DNA of 64,000 bases from Bathynomus jamesi (Eukaryota; Arthropoda; Malacostraca; Isopoda; Cirolanidae): assembly GCA_023014485.1 (NCBI GenBank), contig JAJOZX010003320.1, positions 97,501-161,500 on the forward strand. Reading direction: 5' to 3'. Below are positions 10,007 to 20,570 of this stretch, piece after piece. The position numbers were made by a program, and so were the translations under genes. Below the pieces are notes generated by a model. That model was not told where the DNA came from and did not search any database. It was given only the letters and a program-made list of their open reading frames with translations. Every line of letters starts with the position of its first letter. The stretch's first letter is position 1.

Positions 10007-12770
10007 CCAGCGTTAATATGTTTAAGAACCGTTTAGATAGGCATTTTAAAAATATTTGAGTTAAAGACTGACGGGGGAAGATTTTACGTTTAAAGTAATT
10101 GATAAATGGAATAGAGGTTTTTAGCGATATTAGTAATGAAACGTCTGCCACGCAACTTAAATCCGTTATTACGAGTATTGCTATTATCGAAAGTGAAGAG
10201 TTTGTCAAAATTTACGTTATCGATGTTATTAACGATTTTGAAAACTTCAATAAGCTCCACCCTTAATCTCCTAGTTTCGAGTGAATGCAAGTCTAACTCT
10301 TTTATCCTATCTTCATAAGGCTTGTTGCGCAATGACGGAATTAGTTTCGTTGCACGACGCTGAACCCTTTCTAACCTATCAATATCATCACGCAAATACG
10401 GGCAACAAAACTGAACGGCATATTCTAAATGAGGCCTGACTAGGGACTTGTAAAGGGGTAATATAATATCCTACTATTTAAATTCGAAATTACGCGCTAT
10501 GAAGCATAACATCCTATTAGCTTTTGCGCAAGACTCCAGGAACTGGTTCCTAACTTTTAAATCCTTAGATACGCGTACGCCTAAATCTACTTCCTCGTCA
10601 ACGCTCGCTAACTTTCTATCATCCATCGTGTACGTGTAATTATTGTAATTATTGTTATTGTAATTATTGTTAACCTTCCACTCCATAATCCTATTTACAT
10701 CATCTTGGAGCCTATTTCTATCGTCCTCGTTAACAACCTTACCGCCTATTTTAGTATCGTCCGCGAATTTTGAAACGTTATTGGTCAATCCTACATCTGT
10801 GTCGTTAATGTAAATTACGAATAGCAATGGGCCTAACACTGAACCCTGTGGGACACCGCTACCTACATTCAACCACCCCGATTCACTACCATTAACTACG
10901 ACCCTCTGTCTCCTAGCACGAAGCCATTCCTCTAACCAGTTAGCTACCTGACCGCGTATACCGTGCGCTTTAACTTTCGCAATTAATCTTCTATGAGAAC
11001 TGTGTCAAACGCCTTTTCAAATCTAAATAAATAACGTCAGCCGCTCTATGCCTATCGTATTCGCGCGCTATTTCGTTATAAAATTCTAACAAATTAGTTA
11101 AACAAGATCTATGGCGTCGAAACCCATGCTGACTACTATTAATCAAATCTCTACTTTCTAAATGATCGAAGATACGATCCCAAACTACGGATTCCAAAAG
11201 TTTACAGATAATTGACGTTAAGCTAATGGGCCTATAATTGCTAGCTACTGTGCGGTCGCCTTTTTTAAAAATAGGCGTGATGTTAGCTAATTTGAAGTCT
11301 TCAGGAATAAACCCCGTTTCGAGTGACTGATTAAAAATCTTCGTTAAGGGACCTACGATAACGTCTTTCAAATCTTTCAAATGTTTGGAATAAAAAGCGT
11401 CAGGGCCTGGAGCCTTGCTAACTTTAAGCCTATCGATATAATGCGCAATCTTACCCTCGTAAACAGTTATTTCATCCAAAATAGTCTCGCTACTAAACAG
11501 AGCGGTATCGTCCACGTCGGGGACATTATTTACGTCTTCTACGGTATAAACTGTCGCAAAAAAGTTATTGAAAATACCCGCCATCGCCTGAGCGTCACAA
11601 GCCAAAGCGCCGTTAACATCCACTAGAGGGCCTATGTTATCTTTTATCGGCTTACGATTATTGACGTATTCAAAAAACTTTTTTGGATTATGTTTACTAT
11701 CCGCAGCTATAAGTATCTCTAAATTACGCTTAGCATTCTAACTGATCTTTTAACCTGATGTCTAAGCTCGATATACCTATTAAAGTTAGCTGCCGTGCCA
11801 TTGCACTTATTAAGTCTATACGCAATGTTATGCTCGTTTATGAACTCGCCTATTTCCTTAGTCCACCACTTGGGCCTACCATGATTTCTAGCGGGCTTGG
11901 GCCTACGAGGAATAAACTCCCTTTCAATATTCATAAAACTTTCTTTAAACGCCTCCCAATGCAAATTTGTGTCATTACCCATAAATTAGCTAACCCATTC
12001 CCCTACTCTCATCCTATCCGCAAAACTATCAAAATTGGCCCTACGAAAATCAGGGACTTCTATTAAGTTACTATCCTTAGGTTTAAGTTATTGATAGAAA
12101 CCACTAAGAATTTGATGATCACTACATCCTAAACTCTCGCCTACTTCTAAACCTTCGACTATATTCTCGCCGTTCATCATCACCAAACCTAAAATATTGT
12201 CACCGCGCGTTGGTTCGGTAACCATCTGTCATAAAAAATTATCTTCCATGAACCCAATCAATCTAAAACCCTCCTCATTACCAGTAAAAGTCTCGTAATT
12301 AACATTAGGGCAGTTAAAGTCTCCGACAATTATACTATTCCGATTGTCAATAAAGTTACCAAGAAGTGAGTAAAATCTAGTATCGGTATCGAGGGGTTGA
12401 ACGGGAGATCTATAAACAACAAAATTAAAACTAATACTACGCGCCCTAACTTCAACTCATTAATTGCTGCCGGAAAATCTATCTTAACCTCGATAGCCCT
12501 AAGCGAATAACGAATGTACAGCAAAACGCCGCCGCCAATCCTATGTAACCTATCATTAGTAAAGAGTTTAAAACCCAGTATAATAAATTCCCCCAACAAG
12601 TCCCGAGTCACGATATTTAACCACGTTTCAGTGATAGCAACTATATCGTAGTTAAACGAATTTAAGGCGATAATTTATTCCGATAATTTATTTCTAATAC
12701 TACGCGAGTTACAATAAAAGGAGGTTAAATTATTTTTTACCACGGGCCGGCGTTTCAAACTATTTTTCAC
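10007..12770 (-). pseudogene. CR1-like LINE ORF2 (endonuclease-RT), minus copy
   Basis: Reading leftward there is an APE-type endonuclease scrap ('LLYIRYSLRAIEVKIDF', and 'GCSDHQIL' retaining the SDH triad), then the linker, then RT blocks 'NYRPISLTSI', 'NSSQHGFRRHRSC', 'SGVPQGSVLGPLLF' and 'FADDTKIGG'. It closely resembles the plus copy at 15684-18485. Stops and frameshifts occur throughout, and a segment after 'NRIMEW' is replaced by a short (AAT/CAA)-rich repeat encoding Asn/Tyr. The enzyme would have nicked and reverse transcribed its own RNA at the target. It is not functional here. Confidence 0.9.
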
Positions 12771-12775
12771 GTCGG

Positions 12776-13388
12776 GCCCTCGTTCCCCGGACCCACAACG
12801 TTTAAAGAAGGCTTCGATCTATACAGCTTTCGTACTTCTTCGTCAATTAACCTACCTAGCCTAGCATTACCTATTTCATTAAAATTCACCCCCGTCTTTT
12901 ATAAAAAGGCTAGGATCACTGAATTCTGACCACAGCTTTACGAAGGGTACATTTTCCTCAGTATTCAAAAATATTGTTTTAGACGTAATCCTAAATTAGA
13001 AGTGATTTGTGCTAAGACCCAACCCGTGCCTTGGGGTAATACCTAGAACTAAAGACCTATCTGACCTCGCCTTTAGGGACCTAATTAACCCCCTATATCT
13101 CTCCAAAAGGTCAGGCACTCTCATATCCGGCCTATACGAGTCGTTACCCCCTACCATCATCACAAACATCGAGTGACGGGAGGCAACGTCAATCCTATCC
13201 ACTTCGTCTCTAACTCTGTCAACCCTGGCCCCTGGGAGACAGACCCTCTTCGTCTTGGTTGGATGCCATTCAACGAACTCTGTGTCCATATGGCGCACTA
13301 AAGAGTAACCAATTAAAATAGTTTCCCCCTCATTCACGTCCCTTTCCAAATGGGCGAAAGGGTTCGAAACCTTGATAGGGGGGGATTC
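12776..13388 (-). pseudogene. CR1-like LINE ORF1 with SGNH/esterase-like domain, minus copy
   Basis: The frame from about 13349 reads 'ILIGYSLVRHMDTEF', 'PGARVDRVRDEVDRID', 'MVGGNDSY' and 'SLVLGITPRHG'. These are blocks I to III of the SGNH/GDSL esterase-like domain known from ORF1 of CR1/L2-type LINEs. The Asp of block I (GDSL in the sister copy) is Tyr here, and the terminal D-x-H block near 12880 is damaged. The role of the domain in LINEs is not settled. A hAT element at 13397 separates this from the 5' part. Confidence 0.75.
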
Positions 13389-13396
13389 CTATCACC

Positions 13397-14527
13397 TAGG
13401 GTTTCTCCTTATATGCAACTTTTTTCATCAAGGGAAATCCTGGGAATTCCCGGAAAAATGAAGCCAATTCCCGGGATTCCGGGAAATCCAGGAAATGGTT
13501 ATTTTTAAGAGAACGGTAATTTTTTTTTTTATTGTTCAGTGATAAAATACTCTTTTAGAATTGGGATAACCAATTACTTATGCCTAGATGACCACTTTTG
13601 CATTGTAATACTTGAATTGAATTTACCAATAAGTGGCAGCTATTTATTATTTATTAAACATAATATTTATCATGCTATTCATCTGCAGGGGACAATTATA
13701 ATTAAAGGAATACAATATTTTAGCCTTTTATTTAAGTGCATTTGCAAATAAAAAAGAAAGAAACTTCATTAAAAAAAATAATTTATACCTTTTATCTCAA
13801 CATATTTTATCTTAAAGTTTATTTTATTTTTTGTATTGGCTAAATATTTTATTAGAAAAAATAATTTCATCCTTTTATCTTTAAATATTTTAAGATAAAT
13901 ATGTTAAGATAAAATATTTAGAGAGTCAATCAACATTTTTAAAATAGCTTCTTAAAAAACAAACAATCGATACTTCTATCACTAAGACGAGTTCTCAACT
14001 TGGTGATAAATAAACTTGATGCATAAAAGGCTCTTTCTGATTCAACAGAGGTTGGCGGAATGGTTTTCAGTGCATCAAATAAATTCATGATGTTTGAAGT
14101 TCAGTTCCCTATTGTCTCGAATAACTGCAGTTCTTGCTTCAAATGCTTGCTTAAACTCTGAGAAAGATGAGTTGCTTGCGATCGCTAGATAATATACTGA
14201 GACTCGGTTCCTTGTATTATACGCAGCGCTAGCGACATTCCCTCGGCCAGTTTTTGGCATACGGGCCAACTTTTAGATTGCTCTAAATTTCTGCTTTCTT
14301 AAATGAACACCTACTAGCATTAGCAAAGTAGAATAAAATGTGGTAAATATTATGCAGTTTTCTTTAATTCTTCCCAAGAGCTTTCTAATAACAAAAGAAA
14401 AAACAAATAAATCAATAAAAAATAAATTAAGTCATTTTAAAATTCCGGGATTTCCCGGGATATTTGTCCAATTCCCTGGATTTTCAAATCCAATAAAAAC
14501 AGCCGGGATCCCGGGAAAGAAACCCTA
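13397..14527 (-). mobile_element. Small hAT element inserted in the LINE
   Basis: It begins TAGGGTTTC and ends GAAACCCTA, and is flanked by perfect 8-bp duplications CTATCACC (13389-13396 and 14528-14535), as expected for hAT. The subterminal regions are rich in inverted GGGATTCCCGGG-like words (13440-13500 and 14440-14515). At 1131 bp it is an internally deleted derivative. Confidence 0.9.
13930..14269 (-). pseudogene. hAT transposase C-terminal (dimerisation) remnant
   Basis: On the minus strand one frame around 14093-13943 reads 'LKTIPPTSVESERAFYASSL' followed by 'FITKLRTRLSDRSID'. This is the conserved C-terminal hAT dimerisation block, including the Ser-Glu-Arg triplet that contains the catalytic Glu. 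The upstream core is missing. The adjoining open frame to 14269 is probably further transposase sequence in another frame. Confidence 0.8.
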
Positions 14528-14651
14528 CTATCACCTAACGTATGTGGCCTAGCTCCACCCTTAACTTCTCTAAATCCCTCCCCATCTACTAATCTCGGAC
14601 TAATCTTAACCCCTTCCTCAACTTATAGGCAAAAAAAATAAAAATTGCGAG
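14528..14651 (-). other. 5' remainder of the minus LINE
   Basis: Removing the hAT element joins this segment to the LINE sequence at 13388 in one reading direction (ORF1 upstream part). It ends at the 10-bp target duplication at 14652 and is therefore the 5'-truncated end of the LINE. No named domain is visible. Confidence 0.5.
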
Positions 14652-15118
14652 AATTGACGCATGTGGTCTTTCTAGTGTTAAGGCAGTCATTGATCCTGTT
14701 ATTGAAAGAGAGACCAATAAAGTTTCTAGGTGAGGAAAATATGTCCCTATGTTATTTGATGAAAGGCAAGTGATGAGAGAGTTAGCTTTCCGGCGCATTC
14801 TCTTACCCAGGGAAAGTGTGTCCTCAGGCATTAAAGAATTTAGACGGCCTAAAATTAATTTCTTGGCAAGAAACTACACATATTTAATTCGATTTGGAGA
14901 CTACCCAAGACATGAACCACCTTTGACAAAAAGCTTGACAAAAACCTAGTTAGAGCTTATCGTAAGGAGTGATGAAACTAACCCTCTATTGAAAAAGTAC
15001 CCATGTCATTCACAAGCTGTGGAAAGACATGTCAAACTTGTAACAGAAGCATCAGCTTCTGTCCATGGTCAGGAAAATAGAGATAGTTTTATAAAGGCAA
15101 GAATTGCTTCAATTAAAG
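14652..15118 (+). pseudogene. hAT-like transposase relic, C-terminal part
   Basis: This continues the frame of the piece ending at 8366. After the duplicated 10 bp it reads 'ACGLSSVKAVIDPVIERETN', and later 'YPCHSQAVERHVKLVTEAS', which aligns with 'WPCHTQSIERVVKMVTEAS' of the 805-codon gene (Glu about residue 752). The motif probably supplies the catalytic Glu, by analogy with the SxxER segment of hAT enzymes. There are stops near 14743 and 14950. It is cut after 'RIASIKEL' by the second LINE. Confidence 0.8.
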
Positions 15119-15121
15119 AAC

Positions 15122-15672
15122 TATTTTAATTGGGGACTCTTTAGTGCGCCACATGGACAAAGCGTTCTTTGAACGGCATCCAACCAAGAGGAGGAGGGTC
15201 TGTGTCCCAGGGGCCAGGGTTGACAGAGTTAGAGACGAAGTGGATAGGATTGACGTTGCCTCCCGTCACTCGATGTTGGTGTCGATGGTAGGAGGCAACG
15301 ACTCGTATAGGCCCGATACGAGAGTGCCTGACCTTGTGGAAAGATATAGGGGGTTAATTAGGTCCCTGAAGGCGAGGTCAGATAGGTCTTTAGTTCTAGG
15401 TATTACCCCTAGGCACGGGTTGGGTCTTAGGATTACGTAAAAAATAATATTTTTGAATAATAAATTGGAAGAGATTTGTGCTGAGGAAAATGTACCCTTT
15501 GTAAAGCTGTGTCCGAATTCAGTGATCCTAGCCTTTTTACAAAAGATGGGATGCATTTTAATGAAATAGGTAACGCTAGACTAGGTAGGTTAATAGACGA
15601 AAACTTGCGAAAGCTGTATAGGTCGAAGCCTTCTTTAAACGTTGTGGGTCCGGGGAACGAGGGCCCGACGTG
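15122..15672 (+). pseudogene. LINE ORF1, SGNH/esterase-like domain
   Basis: The frame starts 'LIGDSLVRHMDKAFFER', retaining the block I GDS with the candidate nucleophilic Ser. It continues 'PGARVDRVRDEVDRIDVA', 'MVGGNDSYRPDTR' (block III GGND) and 'RSLVLGITPRHGLG', then after a frame break 'KDGMHFNEIGNARLGRLI' (D-x-x-H block V) and 'LRKLYRSKPSLNVVGPG'. All catalytic-type residues are therefore present, but a frameshift and stop around 15438-15540 break the ORF, and the N-terminal part is missing through 5' truncation. Confidence 0.75.
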
Positions 15673-15683
15673 AAAAATAGTTT

Positions 15684-18485
15684 AAAACGCTGGCCCGTGG
15701 TAAAAAATAACTTAAACGTTTTTTATTGTAAAACGCGTAGTATTAGAAATAAATTAAACGAATTTAAGGCGATAATTTATTCCGGTAACTACGATGTAGT
15801 TGCTATCACTAAAACCCGGTATAACGAATTCCCCCAACAAGTCCCGAGTCACGGTATTTAACCACGTTTCAAACTCTCTACTAATGATTGGTTATATAGG
15901 TTTGGTCGCGCCGTTTTGCTGTACATTCGTAATTCCCTTAGGGCTATCGAGGTTAAGATAGATTTTGCGGCAGCAATTAATGCGATATGCGTTGAAGTTA
16001 GGGCGCGTAGTATTAGTTTTAATTTTGTTGTTTATAGACCTCCCGTTCAACCCTTCGACACCGATAGTAGATTTTACTCATCTCTTGGTAACTTTATTGA
16101 AAATCGGAATAGAATAATTGTCGGCGACTTTAACTGCCGTAATGTTAATTACGAGACTTTTACTGGTAATGAGGAGGGTTTGAGATTCAGTTCATGGAGG
16201 ATAATTTTTTACGACAGATAGTTACCGAACCAACGCGTGGTGACAATATTTTAGATTTGTTGATGACGAACGGCGAAAATATAGTCGATAGTTTAGAAGT
16301 AGGCGAGAGTTTAGGATGTATTGATCATAAAATTCTTAGGTTTAAGTTATCGATAGAAAACACTAAGGATAGTAACGTAATAGAAGTCCCTGATTTTCGT
16401 AGGGCTAATTTTGATAGTTTTGCGGATAGGATGAGAGTAGTGGACTGGGATAACTTATTTATGGGTAATGACACAAATTTGCATTGGGAGGCGTTTAAAG
16501 AATGTTTTATGAATATTGAAAGGGAGTTTATTCCTCGTAGGCCCAAGCGCGCTAGAAATCATGGTAGGCCCAAGTGTTGGACTAGGGAAATAGGCGAGTT
16601 CATAAACCAGCGTAACATTGCGTATAGACTTAGCTGCCGTGCCATTGCGCTTATTAACTTTAATAGATATATCGAGCTTAGACGTCAGGTTAAAAGATCA
16701 GTTAGGAATGCTAAGCGTAATTTAGAGATACTTATAGCTGCGGATAGTAAACATAATCCAAAAAAGTTTTTTGAATACCTCAATAATCGTAAGCCGATAA
16801 AAGATAACATAGGCCCTCTAGTGGATGTTAACGGCGCTTTGGCTTGTGACGCTCAGGCGATGGCGGGTATTTTCAATAACTTTTTTGCGACAGTTTTTAC
16901 CGTAGAAGACTTAAATAATGTCCCCGACGTGGACGATATCGTTCCATTTAGTAGCGGGACTATTTTGGATGAAATAACTGTTTACGAGGCTGAGATTGCG
17001 CATTATATCGATAGGCTAAAAGTTAGCGAGGCTCTAGGCCCTGACGCTTTTTATCCCAGGCATTCGAAAGATTTGAAAGACGTTGTCGTAGCCCACTTAG
17101 CGAAGATTTTTAATCAGTCACTGGAAGCGGGGATTATTCCTGAAGACTTCAAATTAGCTAACGTCACGCCCATTTTTAAAAAAGGCGACCGCACAGTAGC
17201 TAGCAATTATAGGCCCATTAGCTTAACGTCAATTATCGGTAAACTTTTGGAATCCGTAGTTAGGGATCGTATCATCGATCACTTAGAAAGTAGAGATTTG
17301 ATTAATAGTAGTCAGCATGGGTTTCGACGCCATAGATCTTGTTTAACTAATTTTTTAGAATTTTATAACGAAATAGTGCGCGAATACGATAGGCATAGAG
17401 CGGCTGACGTTATTTATTTAGATTTTAAAAAGGCGTTCGATACAGTTCCTCATAGAAGATTAATAGCGAAGGTTAAAGCGCACGGTATACGCGGTCAGGT
17501 TGCTAACTGGTTAGAGGAATGGCTTCGTGCTAGGAGACAGAGGGTCGTTGTTAATGGTAGTGAATCGGGGTGGTTGGATGTAGGTAGCGGTGTCCCACAG
17601 GGTTCAGTGTTAGGCCCATTGCTATTCGTAATTTACATTAACGACACAGATGTAGGATTGACTAGTAACGTATCAAAATTCGCGGACGATACTAAAATAG
17701 GCGGTAAGGTTGTTAACGAGGACGTTAGAAATAGGCTCCAAGACGATGTAAATAGGATTATGGAGTGGACAGATAAGTGGTAGATGCCATTTAACGTAGA
17801 CAAATGTAAAGTTTTGCATGTAGGTTCTCGTAATAATAATTACACGTACACGATGGATGATAGAGAGTTAGCGAGCGTTGACGAGGAAGTAGGTTTAGGG
17901 GTACGCGTATCTAAGGATTTAAAGGTTAGGAACCAGTCCTTGGAGTCCTGCGCAAAAGCTAATAGGATGTTAGGCTTCATAGCGCGTAATTTTGAATTTA
18001 AATCGAACGATATTATACTGCCCCTTTACAAGTCCCTAGTCAGGCCTCATTTAGAATATGCCGTTTAGTTTTGGTGCCCATATTTGCGCGAGGATATTGA
18101 TAGGTTAGAAAGGGTTCAGCGTCGTACCATGAAACTTATTTCATCATTGCGCCACAAGCCTTATGAAGATAGGATTAAAGTGTTAGACTTGCATTCACTC
18201 GAAACTAGGAGATTAAGGGGGGAGCATATTGAAGTTTTCAAAATCATTAATAACATAGCAATACTCGTAATAACGGATTTATCTATTATCGAAAGTGAAC
18301 AGTTTGTCAAAATTTACGTTAAGTTGCGTGGCAGACGTTTCATTACTAATATCATTCAAAACTTCTTTATTCCATTTAACAATTACTTTAAACGTAATCT
18401 CCCCGAGTCAGTCGTTCACTCTACCAGCGTTAAAATGTTTAGGAACCGTTTAGATAGGCATTTTAAAAATATTAACGTTGTTTAA
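15684..18485 (+). pseudogene. LINE ORF2: APE endonuclease and reverse transcriptase
   Basis: The endonuclease lies at about 15700-16340, with 'VGDFNCRNVNYE' near 16119 and the SDH block changed to 'IDH' (16320). RT blocks follow: 'NYRPISLTSIIGKLLE' (17209), 'VIYLDFKKAFDTVPH' (17410), 'SGVPQGSVLGPLLF' (17587) and 'FADDTK' (17679-17696, catalytic Asp pair). Thumb and C-terminal blocks run to 'RFRNRLDRHFKNIN'-like residues at 18470. Defects are a TAA and frameshift near 15860, a shift near 16195, and TAG codons at 17781 and 18066. Both TAG codons replace CAG in related copies (C to T). Without these it would be roughly 900 residues, normal for CR1. Confidence 0.92.
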
Positions 18486-18486
18486 A

Positions 18487-19045
18487 ATAAAAAAAACAAT
18501 TAGTAACAGGAGCTCTAGGGGTGGTGGTCGAGGATGAGTCTTTTGACAATTAATGCCAGCTTGTGACATGCCAGCGTGATGCCAGCAATAAAATAAAAAA
18601 ATAAATAAAAATGTTAGACTACTCTACGAGCTACATCTACGTTTATGTTAAACTAACCCACTTTTTGTTCAACTTTACCTACTTTTTTTTTCTTATCCTC
18701 TCTTTACTTGCTTGCATGTCTGTAGTTTGCATGGTATGACTGTGAGTTAAGACTGTGTTTTCATGGTTTTTTAAGCGTTCTTATTTTACTTTTTTTCATC
18801 TTTCACTCCTTTCCTATTCTCTCAGACTATTTTTCTGACTTGTCGGCAGTGGCCGGCGGATGATGATGGTGAGTCTTTTTTCTCTTTTTCTGAATGAATG
18901 TTAACCCATGAGTGATAGGTGTTGCTATTTACTTAACCCCTTATTTTCTTCTCTTAACCCCCTATCTTTCCTTTCTCTCGGGCTAACCTTAGAGTGGATC
19001 TTAGTGTCTTTGTTAGCCTTACCTTCTGTAGATCTTTAGATCAAA
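18487..19045 (+). other. LINE 3' UTR
   Basis: Non-coding tail matching the minus copy at 9464-10006. It includes the 'GCCGGCGGATGATGATGG' segment and ends in octamer-like repeats. No poly(A) tail is present, as is usual for CR1-type ends. Confidence 0.6.
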
Positions 19046-19054
19046 CATGCCTAC

Positions 19055-19092
19055 ATCTGAGTCAAAATGTGAATACAAATGTCAATAAACTA
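19055..19092 (+). pseudogene. Terminal codons of the relic hAT-like transposase
   Basis: Directly after the LINE, one frame reads 'MPTSESKCEYKCQ' and stops. It aligns with 'LMSKSESKQDLCNL', the C-terminus of the 805-codon homologue. This shows that the LINE split the last few codons from the rest of the gene. The following 300 bp to the inverted end at 19404 correspond to the transposon 3' flank. Confidence 0.6.
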
Positions 19093-19569
19093 CATGTAAA
19101 AACTAATGGAAGGGGGGTTGGGCTGGGCATGGTGTGGAATTCGACCTACAGCCACCTTCTCGTGGTGAATTCTGGGTGCTTTTCCTTGTAAACTATTATG
19201 GCAAGTCAGCAAAGAGCTGTAGTTTACTATACGGAGTATCGGAAAAAATCACCAAAATTTTAAGTGACTTGTGGAACCTCAAAATATTTATATAAAAGCT
19301 TGAAACTTTGTCATGATACTTCGTATTTAGGTACACAAACTTTCGTAATACAGGGTAAATTAAACTTCCCCAAAAAGTTTTTCAAGTAGAAACGACCCGG
19401 CCTACTTTATATATATAATTTCATGAAATATATAGAAAATTAGGGTATGCAAATTACAGTAGTAATAATAGTTAATTGTACCTTGGTTACCTTCGTTTTC
19501 CTTCACCCCCCCCCCCCCCGAATTATTCATTTTGACTAACGTCAAGCTTGTCACTCCACCTTAGACCTA

Positions 19570-19730
19570 CATTTTAACGTGGAATCCGAAATACGCTCCA
19601 TGAAGGGCGGTCAGAAATTACAAAGTCATCGTCCTGACCCGATCTCTCAACCCCCCGATCAGCACCCAGCGTCTTAACCACTAGGATACCTAGGGTATCC
19701 ATCTATCTACCAACCAACCAGACATTTTCG
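19570..19730 (-). repeat. SINE-like repeat (left arm copy)
   Basis: The reverse complement carries a box A-like block (GTTAAGACGCTGGGTGCTGA) and a GGATTCCACGTTAAAATGTAG block, matching 28830-28990 on the plus strand of the other arm. The better preserved copy has a box B-like GTTCGGATTCC. Confidence 0.4.
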
Positions 19731-19852
19731 TGCATTTTTACGAACTAAGCAATTTTTATGCACACTTCCACACTCCGGCGCACTATTTGAGAGAAACATC
19801 TATCCATATTTTTCCTTTCTGCTTAACAGACGATACTCGTCTCTAAATTTTC

Positions 19853-20418
19853 TTAATAACTCACGCAGGCCTTAGAGACAACCTTACTACAAACCTCGTC
19901 ATGATGTATATTAATGTAGTGGAAAAAATACTCAAGATTTTCCATGATGACAAGATTTACATTCTCACCCGCAGGGTACGCGTTCTCGGTATGATGCAAC
20001 ATGACATAATATCGCTTGTCACACCACTTATCAACAAGACTCACTCGCCATAACCGTTGCTTCTCTTCTGCACGCGTTGTTTCTTTCACTTCACGGTATA
20101 TTGAAGCTTTTATAAAGTTTAGTCCTACAACATACAGTAGTTCAATACATCGTTTGTACTACGAAATCCGGCAATGCTCTCGCCAGAATAGCTGTAGAGT
20201 ATTTGTACCTCTTGCTCTTCAAGCATCGCACGATTCAATGTATCCTTAAAAGTATCAAAGGAGGGTGGAATAGTGAGTCTTTCAGTACCCACCACATCTT
20301 CACACCTTGTCGAATACCACTTCATAAACGTCGAACACGCAATATTAAAGGTAGCTATTACTAGTTTTCGTCTACGTGGGAAAATACACGTCCGAGATCC
20401 AGGGCTTGCAACGGTCAA
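19853..20418 (-). pseudogene. Unrecognised coding-like region (left arm copy)
   Basis: Two minus-strand frames, 20418-20125 and 20089-19853, join by a single frameshift near 20110. Both correspond residue for residue to the plus-strand region 28170-28700 in the other arm, with conserved strings such as 'TFNIACSTFMKWYSTRCEDV', 'IPPSFDTFKDTLNRA' and 'YYVMLHHTENAYPAGENVNL'. The composition is ordinary for a soluble protein. I do not recognise the family and see no signal peptide or membrane segment. Preservation of the protein sequence in two diverged arms suggests it was once a real gene. Confidence 0.4.
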
Positions 20419-20570
20419 CTGAGCACGCAGGGTAGAGATATGCCCAGGTAGTAGCAGGAGTCATGTGGCCGATCATACAGGGCGCGGAGCTTAGAATTTT
20501 CACCTGTACAAAGACTAATCATACCTCATTAATTAAAGATGTTTGTGCCCATATATATATATATATATAT

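Larger units (their letters stand above)
8367..14651 (-). mobile_element. LINE insertion carrying a piggyBac 3' part (candidate 3' transduction)
   Basis: Bounded by the AATTGACGCA duplication. On the minus strand the order is LINE ORF1, ORF2, 3' UTR and 3' octamer-like tail (ends about 9464), then about 1.1 kb of piggyBac coding sequence in the same orientation, then AATAAA followed by an A-run at the junction (plus-strand T-run 8372-8380). The sister LINE copy at 15119-19045 ends at the LINE 3' end with no piggyBac. Readthrough of a parent LINE into piggyBac, followed by retrotransposition, explains all of this. Confidence 0.65.
15119..19045 (+). mobile_element. CR1-like LINE, plus copy, nearly complete
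   Basis: It contains most of ORF1 (esterase-like), all of ORF2 and the 3' UTR. It begins exactly at the SGNH block I of ORF1 (5' truncation at about 15119) and ends in TTCTGTAG-ATCTTTAG octamer-like repeats. It lies inside the relic transposase gene, which resumes at 19055. It is oriented opposite to the related copy at 8367-14651, so the two form an inverted pair of about 3.9 kb arms. No clear target duplication is seen. Confidence 0.9.
6226..19404 (+). mobile_element. Relic hAT-like DNA transposon, later interrupted
   Basis: The ends are TAGGCCGGGTCG at 6226-6237 and its perfect reverse complement at 19393-19404, and both abut TA-rich flank. Between them lies a broken transposase gene in three collinear pieces (6519-8366, 14652-15118, 19055-19092) separated by two LINE insertions. 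Without those insertions the element would be roughly 3 kb, close to the 3.6-kb intact relative at 37196-40829, whose ends are TAGGGCGGGTC. The flanking target duplication cannot be read because the target is a TA repeat. Confidence 0.75.
19405..20570 (+). repeat. Inner part of left arm of the large inverted duplication
   Basis: The reverse complement of about 27970-29130 matches this stretch. It resumes the arm homology that broke off at 3670, at the sequence 'ATAATTTCATGAAATATATA'. It contains a 16-base C-run at about 19506-19520, a SINE-like repeat and an unrecognised coding-like region on the minus strand. It ends in a TA array. Confidence 0.8.
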
